This document shows positions 16,055 to 24,479 of a stretch of 64,000 bases of DNA, in pieces (positions within the stretch are counted from its first letter, which is position 1; the number at the start of each line of letters is the position of its first letter). The stretch spans positions 28,936-92,935 of the forward strand of contig NZ_RARC01000027.1 in NCBI RefSeq assembly GCF_003719305.1. Direction: 5' to 3'. Below the pieces are notes generated by a model, which had not been told where the DNA came from, searched no databases, and saw only the letters and a list, made by a program, of their open reading frames with translations. This DNA is from Mycolicibacterium stellerae (GTDB lineage Bacteria; Actinomycetota; Actinomycetes; Mycobacteriales; Mycobacteriaceae). The translations under genes were made by a program, and so were the position numbers.

Positions 16055-17545
16055 TCAGCGGGCTTTGCGCACCGACTTGTTCAGCTTCTTCAGCGCGCTG
16101 TCGAGCTGCAGGCGTGCACTGCGCGCCAGGTCGTCTTCCTGCGCGTACAACAGGCCGTAGGTGAACGTGTCCTCACCGGCTCCACGCGCGGCGTCGGCCT
16201 GCTGGCTCAGATGCGTTCGGCTCACCACGCTGTCCTGATGGTCTCCGAGCAGGGTCTGGATGCGCTTGGCCCGATCAGACACCTTTTCAGCACCAGTTGC
16301 GGCCGCAGTGTAACGAAGCCGCTTGGCGCCCTTACGTATTCGATGAAGTGCCTCATCGCGGTCCTCGTCTACGGCCGCCGCCGCGCGCTTGGCCGCTTTA
16401 CGCACCCGCTTGTAGGCCGAGTCGATGGTGGCGGTGACCTCTTCATCGCCCTCTGCCGTCGGCGTCGGCTCCGCGGCGACCAGTCCGTCGAGCGCGTCGA
16501 GCAGACGGAAATACCTATCCGATCGCATCGCGATCAACGACCGCCGCAGGCCGGACTTGTAGCGCCGCTTCGCGCCGTCCACCAAACGCTCGCGTATCGG
16601 GCCGTGGATCAACTCGTCGGGTAGACCGTCGAGGGCGCGTTCGTAGCGTTCTGCGAGCACCTCGGCGTCGCGTGCGACGCCAAGCACGCTGGCGAGCTGA
16701 CGCAGCTCGTCGAGAATCCACGCGTCGTCGGAGATGCCGAAAGCGCCCTCCGACGACTGGAGCAGGCTGCGGATCTTGCGCGTGGCCACCCGCATCTGGT
16801 GCACCGAGTCGTAGACATCCGCGCGCACCGCACGGTCCCACTCGATCATCTGGTCGACCTGTTCGGCGACCGCCCGGTGGATCGGATCAGCCTTCGGCTT
16901 CTTCGGGGTGTCGTCGACGGCGGCGCTCGCCAGCACCCGGGCGAGCTTGGATCCGTGGCCCGCAGGCACCGCACCCGCGTCGAGGAGGCGGTTGGTCAGC
17001 CGGTCCAACAGGTCCGGCGATGCCGGGGCCCCCTCGGCCAGCTCCAGCTCCCACTCGCGCCACTGCTGATGGTCGCCCTCACCGGCCGACGCGACCACCT
17101 TGTCGTCGCTGAACTCGGCGACCGGGGAGCCATCGGCCCCGTAGAGCAGATCGACGGTCCTGTCGGTCGAGATTCGAGCGACGGGTCCGAGTGGCCGGTC
17201 ACGAACGATGGCGAGCACCACGTCCAACAGAGCGTCCGGCACGGCGCCGCCGACACCCTCGTCCAGCGGGGTCCGCACCTCCGTGCGCGTATCCGGGCCT
17301 GCAGGCAGCTTGAGGTGCCAGCCGGCGTCGGTCCCGCCGGTGCGCCTCCGCAGCGTCACGCGGTGGGCGGCCAGGTCGTGGCCCTCGGTGTCGAAGTAGA
17401 CAGCCTCGAGGTGCTGCGACGGCGACCGCTCCACGCGCGTCACCACCGAAAGCCCCTCGAATGAGGGTGAAACCGTCGGTTCGAGCACGTCGAACTTCCG
17501 CTCGACCTCGGTATGCCGGGACGTCTTCGGTCTGCTGGCCGCCAT
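16055..17545 (-). CDS. CYTH and CHAD domain protein
   Basis: A 496-residue protein. Residues 10-200 are a CYTH (triphosphate tunnel) domain with the E-x-E-x-K signature seen as EVERKF; residues 225-490 are a CHAD domain, helical and rich in conserved His, Arg and Lys (DSVHQMRVATRKIRSLL, ALHRIRKGAKRLRY), which binds polyphosphate. Together they may hydrolyse or store triphosphate or polyphosphate. It corresponds to M. tuberculosis Rv2226. ATG 17545 is where the CYTH homology starts; the frame is open far upstream but runs over the divergent enoyl-CoA hydratase gene. Confidence 0.88.
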   Translation of the reverse strand: MAASRPKTSRHTEVERKFDVLEPTVSPSFEGLSVVTRVERSPSQHLEAVYFDTEGHDLAAHRVTLRRRTGGTDAGWHLKLPAGPDTRTEVRTPLDEGVGGAVPDALLDVVLAIVRDRPLGPVARISTDRTVDLLYGADGSPVAEFSDDKVVASAGEGDHQQWREWELELAEGAPASPDLLDRLTNRLLDAGAVPAGHGSKLARVLASAAVDDTPKKPKADPIHRAVAEQVDQMIEWDRAVRADVYDSVHQMRVATRKIRSLLQSSEGAFGISDDAWILDELRQLASVLGVARDAEVLAERYERALDGLPDELIHGPIRERLVDGAKRRYKSGLRRSLIAMRSDRYFRLLDALDGLVAAEPTPTAEGDEEVTATIDSAYKRVRKAAKRAAAAVDEDRDEALHRIRKGAKRLRYTAAATGAEKVSDRAKRIQTLLGDHQDSVVSRTHLSQQADAARGAGEDTFTYGLLYAQEDDLARSARLQLDSALKKLNKSVRKAR

Positions 17546-17620
17546 CTCCACCTTCGTCGCGTGTGCCTTGCACAGCCCAGCGTGCCATATGCGGGTGAAG
17601 AGCCGATCCGGGCTCGCAGA

Positions 17621-17626
17621 TAAAGT
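17621..17626 (+). promoter_or_regulatory. candidate -10 of a leaderless echA-type gene
   Basis: TAAAGT (TANNNT form) ends 7 nt before the GTG start at 17634, so transcription would begin at or next to the start codon. No ribosome binding site is visible. Confidence 0.45.
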
Positions 17627-17633
17627 CCATGGC

Positions 17634-18413
17634 GTGACCGAATACGAGACCATCACGCTCGAACAGTCCGGCCCGATCGCGCGAATCACCCTGAACCGGC
17701 CCGATGCGGCAAACGGCATGAACGACACCATGACTCGTGAGCTCGCCGATGCCGCAGCGCTCTGTGACACGGCCACAACGAAGGTCGTGCTGCTGACGGG
17801 TGCTGGCCGATTCTTCTGCGCGGGAGGCGATCTCAAGTCGTTTGCGACGGCGCCGAGTCGCGGACGGCACATCAAGGGGGTGGCCGACGAGCTGCACCGC
17901 GCCATCTCGACGTTCGCGCGCATGGACGCCGTGCTGATCACCGCCGTCAACGGAACCGCCGCCGGAGCCGGCTTCTCGCTCGCGGTCACCGGCGACCTCG
18001 TCCTGGCCGCCGAGTCCGCGACGTTCACGATGGCCTACACCAAGGTCGGATTGAGTCCCGACGGGAGTTCGTCCTACTTCCTGCCCCGGCTGATCGGCAT
18101 CACCAGGACGAAGGAGTTGATGTTGACCAACCGGGCCCTGTCGGCCCAGGAGGCATCACACTGGGGGCTGGTCACCGAGGTGGTGCCCGACGACGAGTTG
18201 ACAGCCAGGGCCGATCAACTGGCTGCCGAAATGGCTTCCACCGCAGCTGGGTCCAACGGCGCGGTCAAGGCCCTGATGTTGGCGACGTTCTCCAGCGGTC
18301 TGGAGGAACAGATGGAGCTGGAGGGACGCATCATCGCCGGCCGCGCCGAATCCGCCGACGGTCGCGAAGGAGTCGACGCCTTCATGGCCAAGCGCAAACC
18401 GGAGTTCGGCTAA
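17634..18413 (+). CDS. enoyl-CoA hydratase/isomerase family protein
   Basis: A 259-residue crotonase-fold protein. The oxyanion-hole segments are visible as GAGRFFCAGGDLKSF and NGTAAGAGFSLAVTGDLVLAAESATF. The glutamate used for hydration in canonical crotonase appears to be replaced in SPDGSSSYFLPR, so it may be an isomerase or have another acyl-CoA reaction. It is divergent from the CYTH-CHAD gene and convergent with panB. The GTG start is supported by the homology boundary and an adjacent -10 element. Confidence 0.87.
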   Translation: MTEYETITLEQSGPIARITLNRPDAANGMNDTMTRELADAAALCDTATTKVVLLTGAGRFFCAGGDLKSFATAPSRGRHIKGVADELHRAISTFARMDAVLITAVNGTAAGAGFSLAVTGDLVLAAESATFTMAYTKVGLSPDGSSSYFLPRLIGITRTKELMLTNRALSAQEASHWGLVTEVVPDDELTARADQLAAEMASTAAGSNGAVKALMLATFSSGLEEQMELEGRIIAGRAESADGREGVDAFMAKRKPEFG

Positions 18414-18427
18414 CAGGCCCGGCGAGC

Positions 18428-19267
18428 CTAGAAGCTGTGCTCCTCCGCAGGGAAGGCTCCGCTGGCCACCTCGTCGGCGTACTGCGTTGCTGCACTGCGT
18501 AATTCCGTACCGACGTCGCCGAAACGCTTGACGAACTTGGCGGTCTTGCCGCTGGTCATACCCGCCATGTCCTGCCAAACCAGCACCTGCGCATCGCAGT
18601 TGGGCCCTGCGCCGATTCCCACGGTCGGGATGGTCAGCTTGCCGGTGATCTGGGTGGCCAGTTCCGCGGGCACCATCTCGAGCACGACAGCGATGGCGCC
18701 GGCTTCTTGGACGGCGATCGCGTCGTGAATGGTCTGCTCGGCGGCGTCGCCGCGGCCCTGAACCCGGAAGCCGCCGAGGCCGTTGACGCTCTGCGGTGTG
18801 AATCCGATGTGGGCGATGACCGGGATGCCCGCCTGCGTCAGCGTCGCGACCTGGTCGGCCACTCGCTCGCCACCTTCCAGCTTGACCGCATGCGCACCGG
18901 TCTCCTTGAGAAATCGTGTCGCGGTCTGCAGCGCCTGCTGCGGCCCGGCCTCATAGCTGCCGAACGGCATGTCGGCGACCACCAGCGCGTGGGGCGCACC
19001 GCGCACCACGCCGCGAACCAGTGGGATCAACTCGTCGATGGTCACCGGCACCGTGGTGTCATATCCGTACACCACGTTTGCCGCGGAGTCGCCGACCAAA
19101 AGCACCGGGATGCCTGCGTCGTCGAATACGCGGGCGGTGGAGTAGTCGTAAGCCGTCAGCATGGCCCACTTGTGGCCTTCCGACTTCCACTTGTGCAGGT
19201 GGTGGGTGCGGACCTTAGTCCGCGGCTTGGTAACTTCGGCAGCACCGTAAACAGTTTGTTCAGACAT
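18428..19267 (-). CDS. panB: 3-methyl-2-oxobutanoate hydroxymethyltransferase
   Basis: A 279-280-residue PanB, which adds a hydroxymethyl group from methylenetetrahydrofolate to 2-oxoisovalerate in pantothenate synthesis. Metal and substrate motifs are intact: LLVGDSAANVVYGYDTT, HALVVADMPFGSYE, AVKLEGG, and AHIGFTPQSVNGLGG. M. tuberculosis panB (Rv2225) has the same neighbours. Two ATG codons in a row (19270 and 19267) can start it; the second gives MSEQTVYG. It is divergent from the Tgs-like gene. Confidence 0.95.
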   Translation of the reverse strand: MSEQTVYGAAEVTKPRTKVRTHHLHKWKSEGHKWAMLTAYDYSTARVFDDAGIPVLLVGDSAANVVYGYDTTVPVTIDELIPLVRGVVRGAPHALVVADMPFGSYEAGPQQALQTATRFLKETGAHAVKLEGGERVADQVATLTQAGIPVIAHIGFTPQSVNGLGGFRVQGRGDAAEQTIHDAIAVQEAGAIAVVLEMVPAELATQITGKLTIPTVGIGAGPNCDAQVLVWQDMAGMTSGKTAKFVKRFGDVGTELRSAATQYADEVASGAFPAEEHSF

Positions 19268-19407
19268 CATTGTCCCTAGTGGCTGTTCGGTCGATCCTCG
19301 TGGCCCGTTGCGGGTCCCCGGGTTCGTCTGACCCCCTCAGTCTGCCACCACGTGGCAAGAAGATGAACTTCGAGTTAAGTGGATTTCCTCACATTACGAT
19401 CGGCCAC

Positions 19408-20799
19408 ATGCAACGGCTCAGTGGACTCGACGCCAGCTTCCTCTACCTCGAAACCGCAGCACAGCCGATGCACGTGTGCTCGATTCTCGAGCTGGACACG
19501 TCCACGATGCCCGGCGGCTACACCTTCGACCGGATGCGCGACGAACTGGCGCTGCGCATCAAGGCAATGCCGCAATTTCGGGAGAAGCTCGCCGACAGCC
19601 GGTTCAACCCCGACCACCCGGTGTGGGTGGAGGACGAGGACTTCGATGTGGACCGCCACCTGCATCGCATCGGGCTTCCATCGCCGGGGGGCCGCCAGGA
19701 GCTGGCCGAGATCTGCGGCCATATCGCGTCGCTTCCGCTGGACCGCACGAGGCCGTTGTGGGAGATGTGGGTCATCGAGAACATCGCGGGCACCGACGCC
19801 CACGACGGCGGCCGGCTGGCGGTGATGACGAAGGTGCACCATGCCGGTGTCGACGGCGTGACCGGGGCCAACCTGATGTCGCAGCTGTGCAGCACCGAAC
19901 CCGACGCACCCGCGCCGGATCCGGTGGAGGGTGTCGGCGGGGGCAGCGGGATTGAGATCGCGGTCAGCGGGGCGATCAAGTTCGCGTCGCGGCCGTTGAA
20001 TTTGGTCAATGTGGTGCCGTCGACGTTGTCGTCGGTCGTCGACACCGTGAAACGGGCCCGCAACGGGCTGGCGATGGCGCGGCCGTTCGCCGCACCGCAG
20101 ACTCCGTTCAACGCCAACGTGACCGCGCACCGCAACATCGCCTACGCCCAATTGGACCTCGAGGACATCAAGAAGGTGAAGAACCACTTCGGCGTGAAGG
20201 TCAACGACGTGGTGATGGCGCTCGTCTCAGGCGTGCTGCGCAAGTTCCTCGACGACCGCGGCGAGCTGCCCGACTCCACGCTGGTGGCGATGGTCCCGGT
20301 TTCGGTGCACGACAAGTCGGACCGGCCGGGTCGCAACCAGGTGTCGGGCATGTTCTCCAATCTCGAGACCCATATCGACAACCCGGCGGACCGCTTGAAA
20401 TCCATTTCGGAGTCGAATTCCGTTGCCAAGCAACACAGCTCGGCGATCGGCGCAACTCTGCTACAGGATTGGACACAGTTCGCCGCGCCTGCTGTGTTCG
20501 GTGTCGCGATGCGGGTATACGCCAGCTCGAGGTTAAGCGGCGCCAGGCCGGTGCACAACCTGGTCATCTCCAACGTGCCCGGGCCGCAGGTTCCGTTGTA
20601 CTTCCTGGGTTCCGAGGTCAAGGCGATGTATCCGCTCGGGCCGATTTTCCACGGCTCCGGGCTCAATATCACCGTGATGTCGTTGAACGGGAAGCTCGAC
20701 GTCGGCATCGTGTCGTGCCCCGAGCTTCTGCCCGATCTGTGGGACCTCGCCGACGACTTCGAGATCGCACTCGACGAGTTGGTGCAGAGCACCGGCTAG
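19408..20799 (+). CDS. wax ester synthase/diacylglycerol acyltransferase (WS/DGAT)
   Basis: A 463-residue acyltransferase of the WS/DGAT (Tgs) family that makes triacylglycerol or wax esters for storage. The catalytic HHxxxDG motif is present (VHHAGVDG, near residue 145), as is the N-terminal MQRLSGLDASFLYLET and the late NVPGPQVPLYFLG segment. ATG 19408 matches the family N terminus, though the frame is open upstream. Mycobacteria carry many paralogues; no Tgs gene lies here in M. tuberculosis, so this is a lineage-specific insertion between panB and caeA. Confidence 0.92.
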   Translation: MQRLSGLDASFLYLETAAQPMHVCSILELDTSTMPGGYTFDRMRDELALRIKAMPQFREKLADSRFNPDHPVWVEDEDFDVDRHLHRIGLPSPGGRQELAEICGHIASLPLDRTRPLWEMWVIENIAGTDAHDGGRLAVMTKVHHAGVDGVTGANLMSQLCSTEPDAPAPDPVEGVGGGSGIEIAVSGAIKFASRPLNLVNVVPSTLSSVVDTVKRARNGLAMARPFAAPQTPFNANVTAHRNIAYAQLDLEDIKKVKNHFGVKVNDVVMALVSGVLRKFLDDRGELPDSTLVAMVPVSVHDKSDRPGRNQVSGMFSNLETHIDNPADRLKSISESNSVAKQHSSAIGATLLQDWTQFAAPAVFGVAMRVYASSRLSGARPVHNLVISNVPGPQVPLYFLGSEVKAMYPLGPIFHGSGLNITVMSLNGKLDVGIVSCPELLPDLWDLADDFEIALDELVQSTG

Positions 20800-20889
20800 A
20801 CCCGTCGGAGTGGTGGTCTGCCAGGACCGATGCAATTTCATGGCAGCATGTGGTCCCATGAGCCGCCGAAGACGATCGCGAGTGAACGC

Positions 20890-22398
20890 ATGAGCCTGAA
20901 GAAGGGGATTCTTGCGGGCTCGCTGGTGGTGTTGCTGGTGGCGGGTTGCAGCAAGGCGATCGACGGTCACCCCGTCGCCGCCGTGCCTCCCCCCGGGTCA
21001 CCGATTCAATGGGGCCCCTGCCCGGCGGACGATCCGTCGGGCGCCGCTTCGCCCGACGCCGAATGCGGCAAGCTCTCCGTGCCGGTGGACTACAGCAAGC
21101 CCGACGGTGACGTCGCCCAGCTGGCGATGATCCGGTTCAAGGCCACCGGTGACAAGATCGGTTCGTTGGTGATCAACCCGGGCGGGCCGGGTGAATCCGG
21201 CGTCAAGTCGGCGGCCAACCTGGTCGGCACGATGCCGTCGTCCGTCCGCGAACGCTTCGACCTGGTGGGGTTCGACCCGCGCGGTGTCGCGGGCTCAACG
21301 CCTGCGGTGTGGTGCAACTCCGACGCCGACAACGACCGGCTGCGGGCCGATCCGCAGGTCGATTATTCGCCAGAAGGCATCGAACACATCAACAACGAGA
21401 CCAAGGCGTTCGTCCAGCGTTGCGTCGACAAAACGGGCAAGGAATTCCTCGCCAACGTCGGCACGGCCAATGTTGTGAAGGATCTCGACGCGATCCGGGT
21501 CGCCGTCGGCGACGACAAGCTCACGTTTCTCGGCTATTCCTATGGCACGCGCATCGGCGGCAGCTACGCCGAGGAGTTTCCGCAGAACGTGCGGGCGATG
21601 GTGCTCGACGGCGCGATCGACCCGAACGCCGATCCGATCGAAGAGGATCTCCGGCAGACGGCGGCGTTCCAGAAAGCGTTCGACGATTACGCCGCGGACT
21701 GCGCCAAGGATCCGAGCTGTCCGCTCGGTACTGATCCGGCCAAGTCAACCGCTGTGTACAAGAGCTTGGTGGAGCCCCTTGTCGACAAGCCTGCCAAGAC
21801 AGACGATCCGCGCGGCCTCGCCTACAGCGACGCTCTCGTCGGCACCATTCTCCCGTTGTATTCGCCGAGCATTTGGCCTCGTCTCACCGCTGGTCTCAAC
21901 GAGCTCAGGGTTGGGCGCGGCGACCAACTGCTGTACCTGTCAGACATTTACATGCACCGGCGTCCCGACGGGCACTACGACAACGCCACCGATGTGCGCG
22001 TCGCGGTCAACTGTGTCGACCAGCCCCCGATCACCGACCCCGCCAAGCTGGTCGACAAGGATCGCCGGTCGCGAGAGTTGGCGCCGTTTCTGAACTACGG
22101 CGAGTTCACCGGATACGCGCCGATGGACACCTGTGCCCTCTGGCCTGTCCCGCCGACAACGCAACCGCACGAGATCTCCGTCAAGGGACTCCCGCCCACT
22201 CTGGTGATCTCCACGACCAACGACCCCGCGACGCCTTATCAGGCAGGCGTCGATCTGGCCAAGCAGCTGGGCGGCACGCTCGTCACCTTCGACGGGACCC
22301 AGCACACGGTTGCCTTCCAGGGCAACCAATGCATCGACGACATCGTCGCTACCTACCTGATCGACGTGAAGGTCCCGCCGCCGGATACCCGTTGCTGA
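20890..22398 (+). CDS. caeA: lipoprotein serine protease CaeA/Hip1
   Basis: A 502-residue exported alpha/beta-hydrolase. The signal peptide ends in a lipobox (VAGC, Cys20), so it is a lipoprotein. The catalytic triad is seen as Ser217 in GYSYG, an Asp in TTNDPATPYQ and His in DGTQHTV; the oxyanion segment NPGGPGESG is typical of tripeptidyl-aminopeptidase/proline iminopeptidase-like hydrolases. M. tuberculosis Rv2224c (Hip1) is a cell-envelope protease that trims GroEL2 and dampens host responses. A near-identical-architecture paralogue follows directly. Confidence 0.92.
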   Translation: MSLKKGILAGSLVVLLVAGCSKAIDGHPVAAVPPPGSPIQWGPCPADDPSGAASPDAECGKLSVPVDYSKPDGDVAQLAMIRFKATGDKIGSLVINPGGPGESGVKSAANLVGTMPSSVRERFDLVGFDPRGVAGSTPAVWCNSDADNDRLRADPQVDYSPEGIEHINNETKAFVQRCVDKTGKEFLANVGTANVVKDLDAIRVAVGDDKLTFLGYSYGTRIGGSYAEEFPQNVRAMVLDGAIDPNADPIEEDLRQTAAFQKAFDDYAADCAKDPSCPLGTDPAKSTAVYKSLVEPLVDKPAKTDDPRGLAYSDALVGTILPLYSPSIWPRLTAGLNELRVGRGDQLLYLSDIYMHRRPDGHYDNATDVRVAVNCVDQPPITDPAKLVDKDRRSRELAPFLNYGEFTGYAPMDTCALWPVPPTTQPHEISVKGLPPTLVISTTNDPATPYQAGVDLAKQLGGTLVTFDGTQHTVAFQGNQCIDDIVATYLIDVKVPPPDTRC

Positions 22399-22485
22399 GC
22401 AACGAAACTCGGCTGAGCACGCCAAGGTCTCCGAAAGGTCACCGTCCGATTGCGGCTTCGGTGCGGCCATGACGGGCGTGCGACG

Positions 22486-24015
22486 ATGACAGCCATGTGG
22501 TGGGCGGGGAGGTGTGGCGCAGCGCTGCTGGCATGGGCGCTGGTCGTCGGTTTCACATGCCCGCCCGCGATGGCGACCCCGGAGGGGCAGTCGACCCAGG
22601 TGTACGGTCAGCCGCCGGTCTGGGGCGGCTGCGAAACGTTCGTCGGTGACACCAGCGCCATCCCGACCGCGCAATGTGGCACAGTGTCGGTCCCGGTCGA
22701 CTACGCCAATCCCGAAGGCGCACAAGCACAATTGGCGGTCATGCGGATCCCCGCTACCGGTGACCGGATCGGGGTGTTGATGGTGAACCCCGGCGGGCCA
22801 GGGGCGTCGGCCGTCGACACCGTCGCGGGTATGGGGGCGGGGCTCGCCGGCACCGAGATCGCGCGCCGGTTCGACCTGGTCGGCTTCGATCCCCGCGGGG
22901 TCGGACATTCCACTCCCGAAATACGTTGTCGCACCGACGCCGAATTCGATGCCTACCGAACGGAGCCGAACGTCGACTACAGCCCCTCGGGCGTCGCGCA
23001 CATCGAGGATCTGTATCGCAAATTCGCGCAGGACTGTGTCGACCGGGTGGGCAAGGATCTGCTGGCCAACGTCGGCACAGCGGCGGCGGCCAAGGACATG
23101 GACGTGGTGCGGGCGGCGCTCGGCGAGAACCAGATCAACTATCTCGGGTTCTCGTACGGCACAGAGATCGGTTCGGCGTACGCGGAGGCATACCCCGATC
23201 GAATCCGCGCCATGGTTCTCGACGGCGCCGTCGACCCGAGCCTGGACCCGATTGACGAGAACCTGCGTCAAATGGCCGGATTCCAGACGGCGTTCGAGGA
23301 TTACGCCGCCGACTGCGCGCAATTGGTGGGATGCCCGCTCGGCAACGACCCTGCGCAGTTCGTCGACCGGTACCACCAATTGATCGATCCGTTGGCCAGC
23401 CAACCCGCGACGACCTCTGATCCCCGCGGGCTGAGTTATCAGGATGCGATCACCGGCACCGTGAACGCCCTCTACTCCCGGCAGTACTGGAAGTTCCTGA
23501 CCAGTGGACTGCTGGGCCTGCAGCGGAAAAGCGACCCCGGCGACCTGCTGCTGCTCGCCGACGACTATCTGAACCGCGGCCCGATGGGCCACTACCAGAA
23601 CTCGCAGGACGCGTTCTACGCGATCCGCTGCGTCAACTCACAGTTCCCGACCGACCCGGCGGTTTGGGCCGCGGCCGACCAACGGGCCCGCCAGGCCGCG
23701 CCGTTCCTCAGCTACGGCTCCTTCACGGGTTATGCGCCGCGGGATATCTGTGCGAATTGGGGCGTTCCGGCGTCGGCGACGCCGCACGCCGCGGTCTCAC
23801 CCGGCAAGGGAAAGGTCGTCGTCGTGTCCACCACCCACGACCCGGCCACGCCCTATCAGGCCGGTGTCGACCTGGCCAGGCAGATGGACGCCAGCCTGAT
23901 CACCTTCGACGGCACCCAGCACACCGTGGTGTTCAACGGCGACGCCTGCGTCGACACCGCGGTGGTCGCGTTTCTCATCGACCAGGTTCAACCGCCCGCA
24001 GGCCTGCGGTGCTAG
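22486..24015 (+). CDS. secreted alpha/beta-hydrolase protease, CaeA paralogue
   Basis: A 509-residue paralogue of the preceding gene, equivalent to M. tuberculosis Rv2223c. It has a cleavable signal peptide ending near ..PPAMA without a lipobox cysteine, so it is secreted rather than lipidated. The catalytic Ser223 (GFSYG), the Asp in TTHDPATPYQ and the His in DGTQHTV are kept. Start choice is between ATG 22486 and ATG 22495. The final TAG shares a CTAG with the stop of the convergent small gene. Confidence 0.9.
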   Translation: MTAMWWAGRCGAALLAWALVVGFTCPPAMATPEGQSTQVYGQPPVWGGCETFVGDTSAIPTAQCGTVSVPVDYANPEGAQAQLAVMRIPATGDRIGVLMVNPGGPGASAVDTVAGMGAGLAGTEIARRFDLVGFDPRGVGHSTPEIRCRTDAEFDAYRTEPNVDYSPSGVAHIEDLYRKFAQDCVDRVGKDLLANVGTAAAAKDMDVVRAALGENQINYLGFSYGTEIGSAYAEAYPDRIRAMVLDGAVDPSLDPIDENLRQMAGFQTAFEDYAADCAQLVGCPLGNDPAQFVDRYHQLIDPLASQPATTSDPRGLSYQDAITGTVNALYSRQYWKFLTSGLLGLQRKSDPGDLLLLADDYLNRGPMGHYQNSQDAFYAIRCVNSQFPTDPAVWAAADQRARQAAPFLSYGSFTGYAPRDICANWGVPASATPHAAVSPGKGKVVVVSTTHDPATPYQAGVDLARQMDASLITFDGTQHTVVFNGDACVDTAVVAFLIDQVQPPAGLRC

Positions 24016-24272
24016 GTGCAGGGGATTCCGTGCGGACCCCCGTACCAATGACCGGGCGGGGAGTCGAAGGGAGCCGGACACCACTTCTTGACCTGGCCCG
24101 GCGGAGCGTCAGGTATCCACTCATCGACCCAGTGTCCCGAGCCCCAGGGAACCCCTGGGATGTCGGGAACCCAGATCTGATCGGCCTGGGCCGAACCTGC
24201 ACCGAGTCCTAAACCGGCCGCGCTCAACGCGCCGGCGGCGGCCGTTACCGCCGCGATCTTCTTGATTCCCAC
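24012..24272 (-). CDS. small secreted protein of unknown function
   Basis: An 86-residue precursor with a clear signal peptide (MGIKKIAAVTAAAGALSAAG... ending GSAQA, residue 30) and a mature part of about 56 residues rich in Trp, Pro and Gly with two cysteines (KKWCPAP and GIPCT), likely disulphide-bonded. It belongs to a type of mycobacterial small exported protein with no known role. The start is GTG 24272. It is convergent with the Rv2223c-like gene, the two stops sharing the palindrome CTAG. Confidence 0.7.
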   Translation of the reverse strand: MGIKKIAAVTAAAGALSAAGLGLGAGSAQADQIWVPDIPGVPWGSGHWVDEWIPDAPPGQVKKWCPAPFDSPPGHWYGGPHGIPCT

Positions 24273-24467
24273 TGTGGGCTCCTCCCTCGTCGCCGCTGCG
24301 TGAGATTCGCAGCTGGAGCGAACTGGCATACAAGCCCCCAACCAGAAAGGGGTTACCCGGGCGCAGGAGCGCGCCAAACCCCCAGTGAATCCGTGCTGCC
24401 AAATCTGACGGCCGTAATTTCGCGGGCCTGGTGCCTCATCGGTAACACAGAATTAACAGACGGTGCC

Positions 24468-24473
24468 TACGCT
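24468..24473 (+). promoter_or_regulatory. candidate -10 of a leaderless glnA2 transcript
   Basis: TACGCT ends 6 nt before the glnA2 ATG and there is no ribosome binding site, so the mRNA probably starts at the ATG. Further upstream, GTAAC (24442-24446) and TTAAC (24453-24457), 11 bp apart, resemble half of a GlnR box, weakly. Confidence 0.4.
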
Positions 24474-24479
24474 GCGGCT

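Noticed and set aside
21940..23592. A 550-codon minus-strand open frame
   Set aside because: It lies antisense across the two CaeA-type protease genes, whose catalytic motifs are intact; the composition is that of a shadow frame in high-GC DNA.
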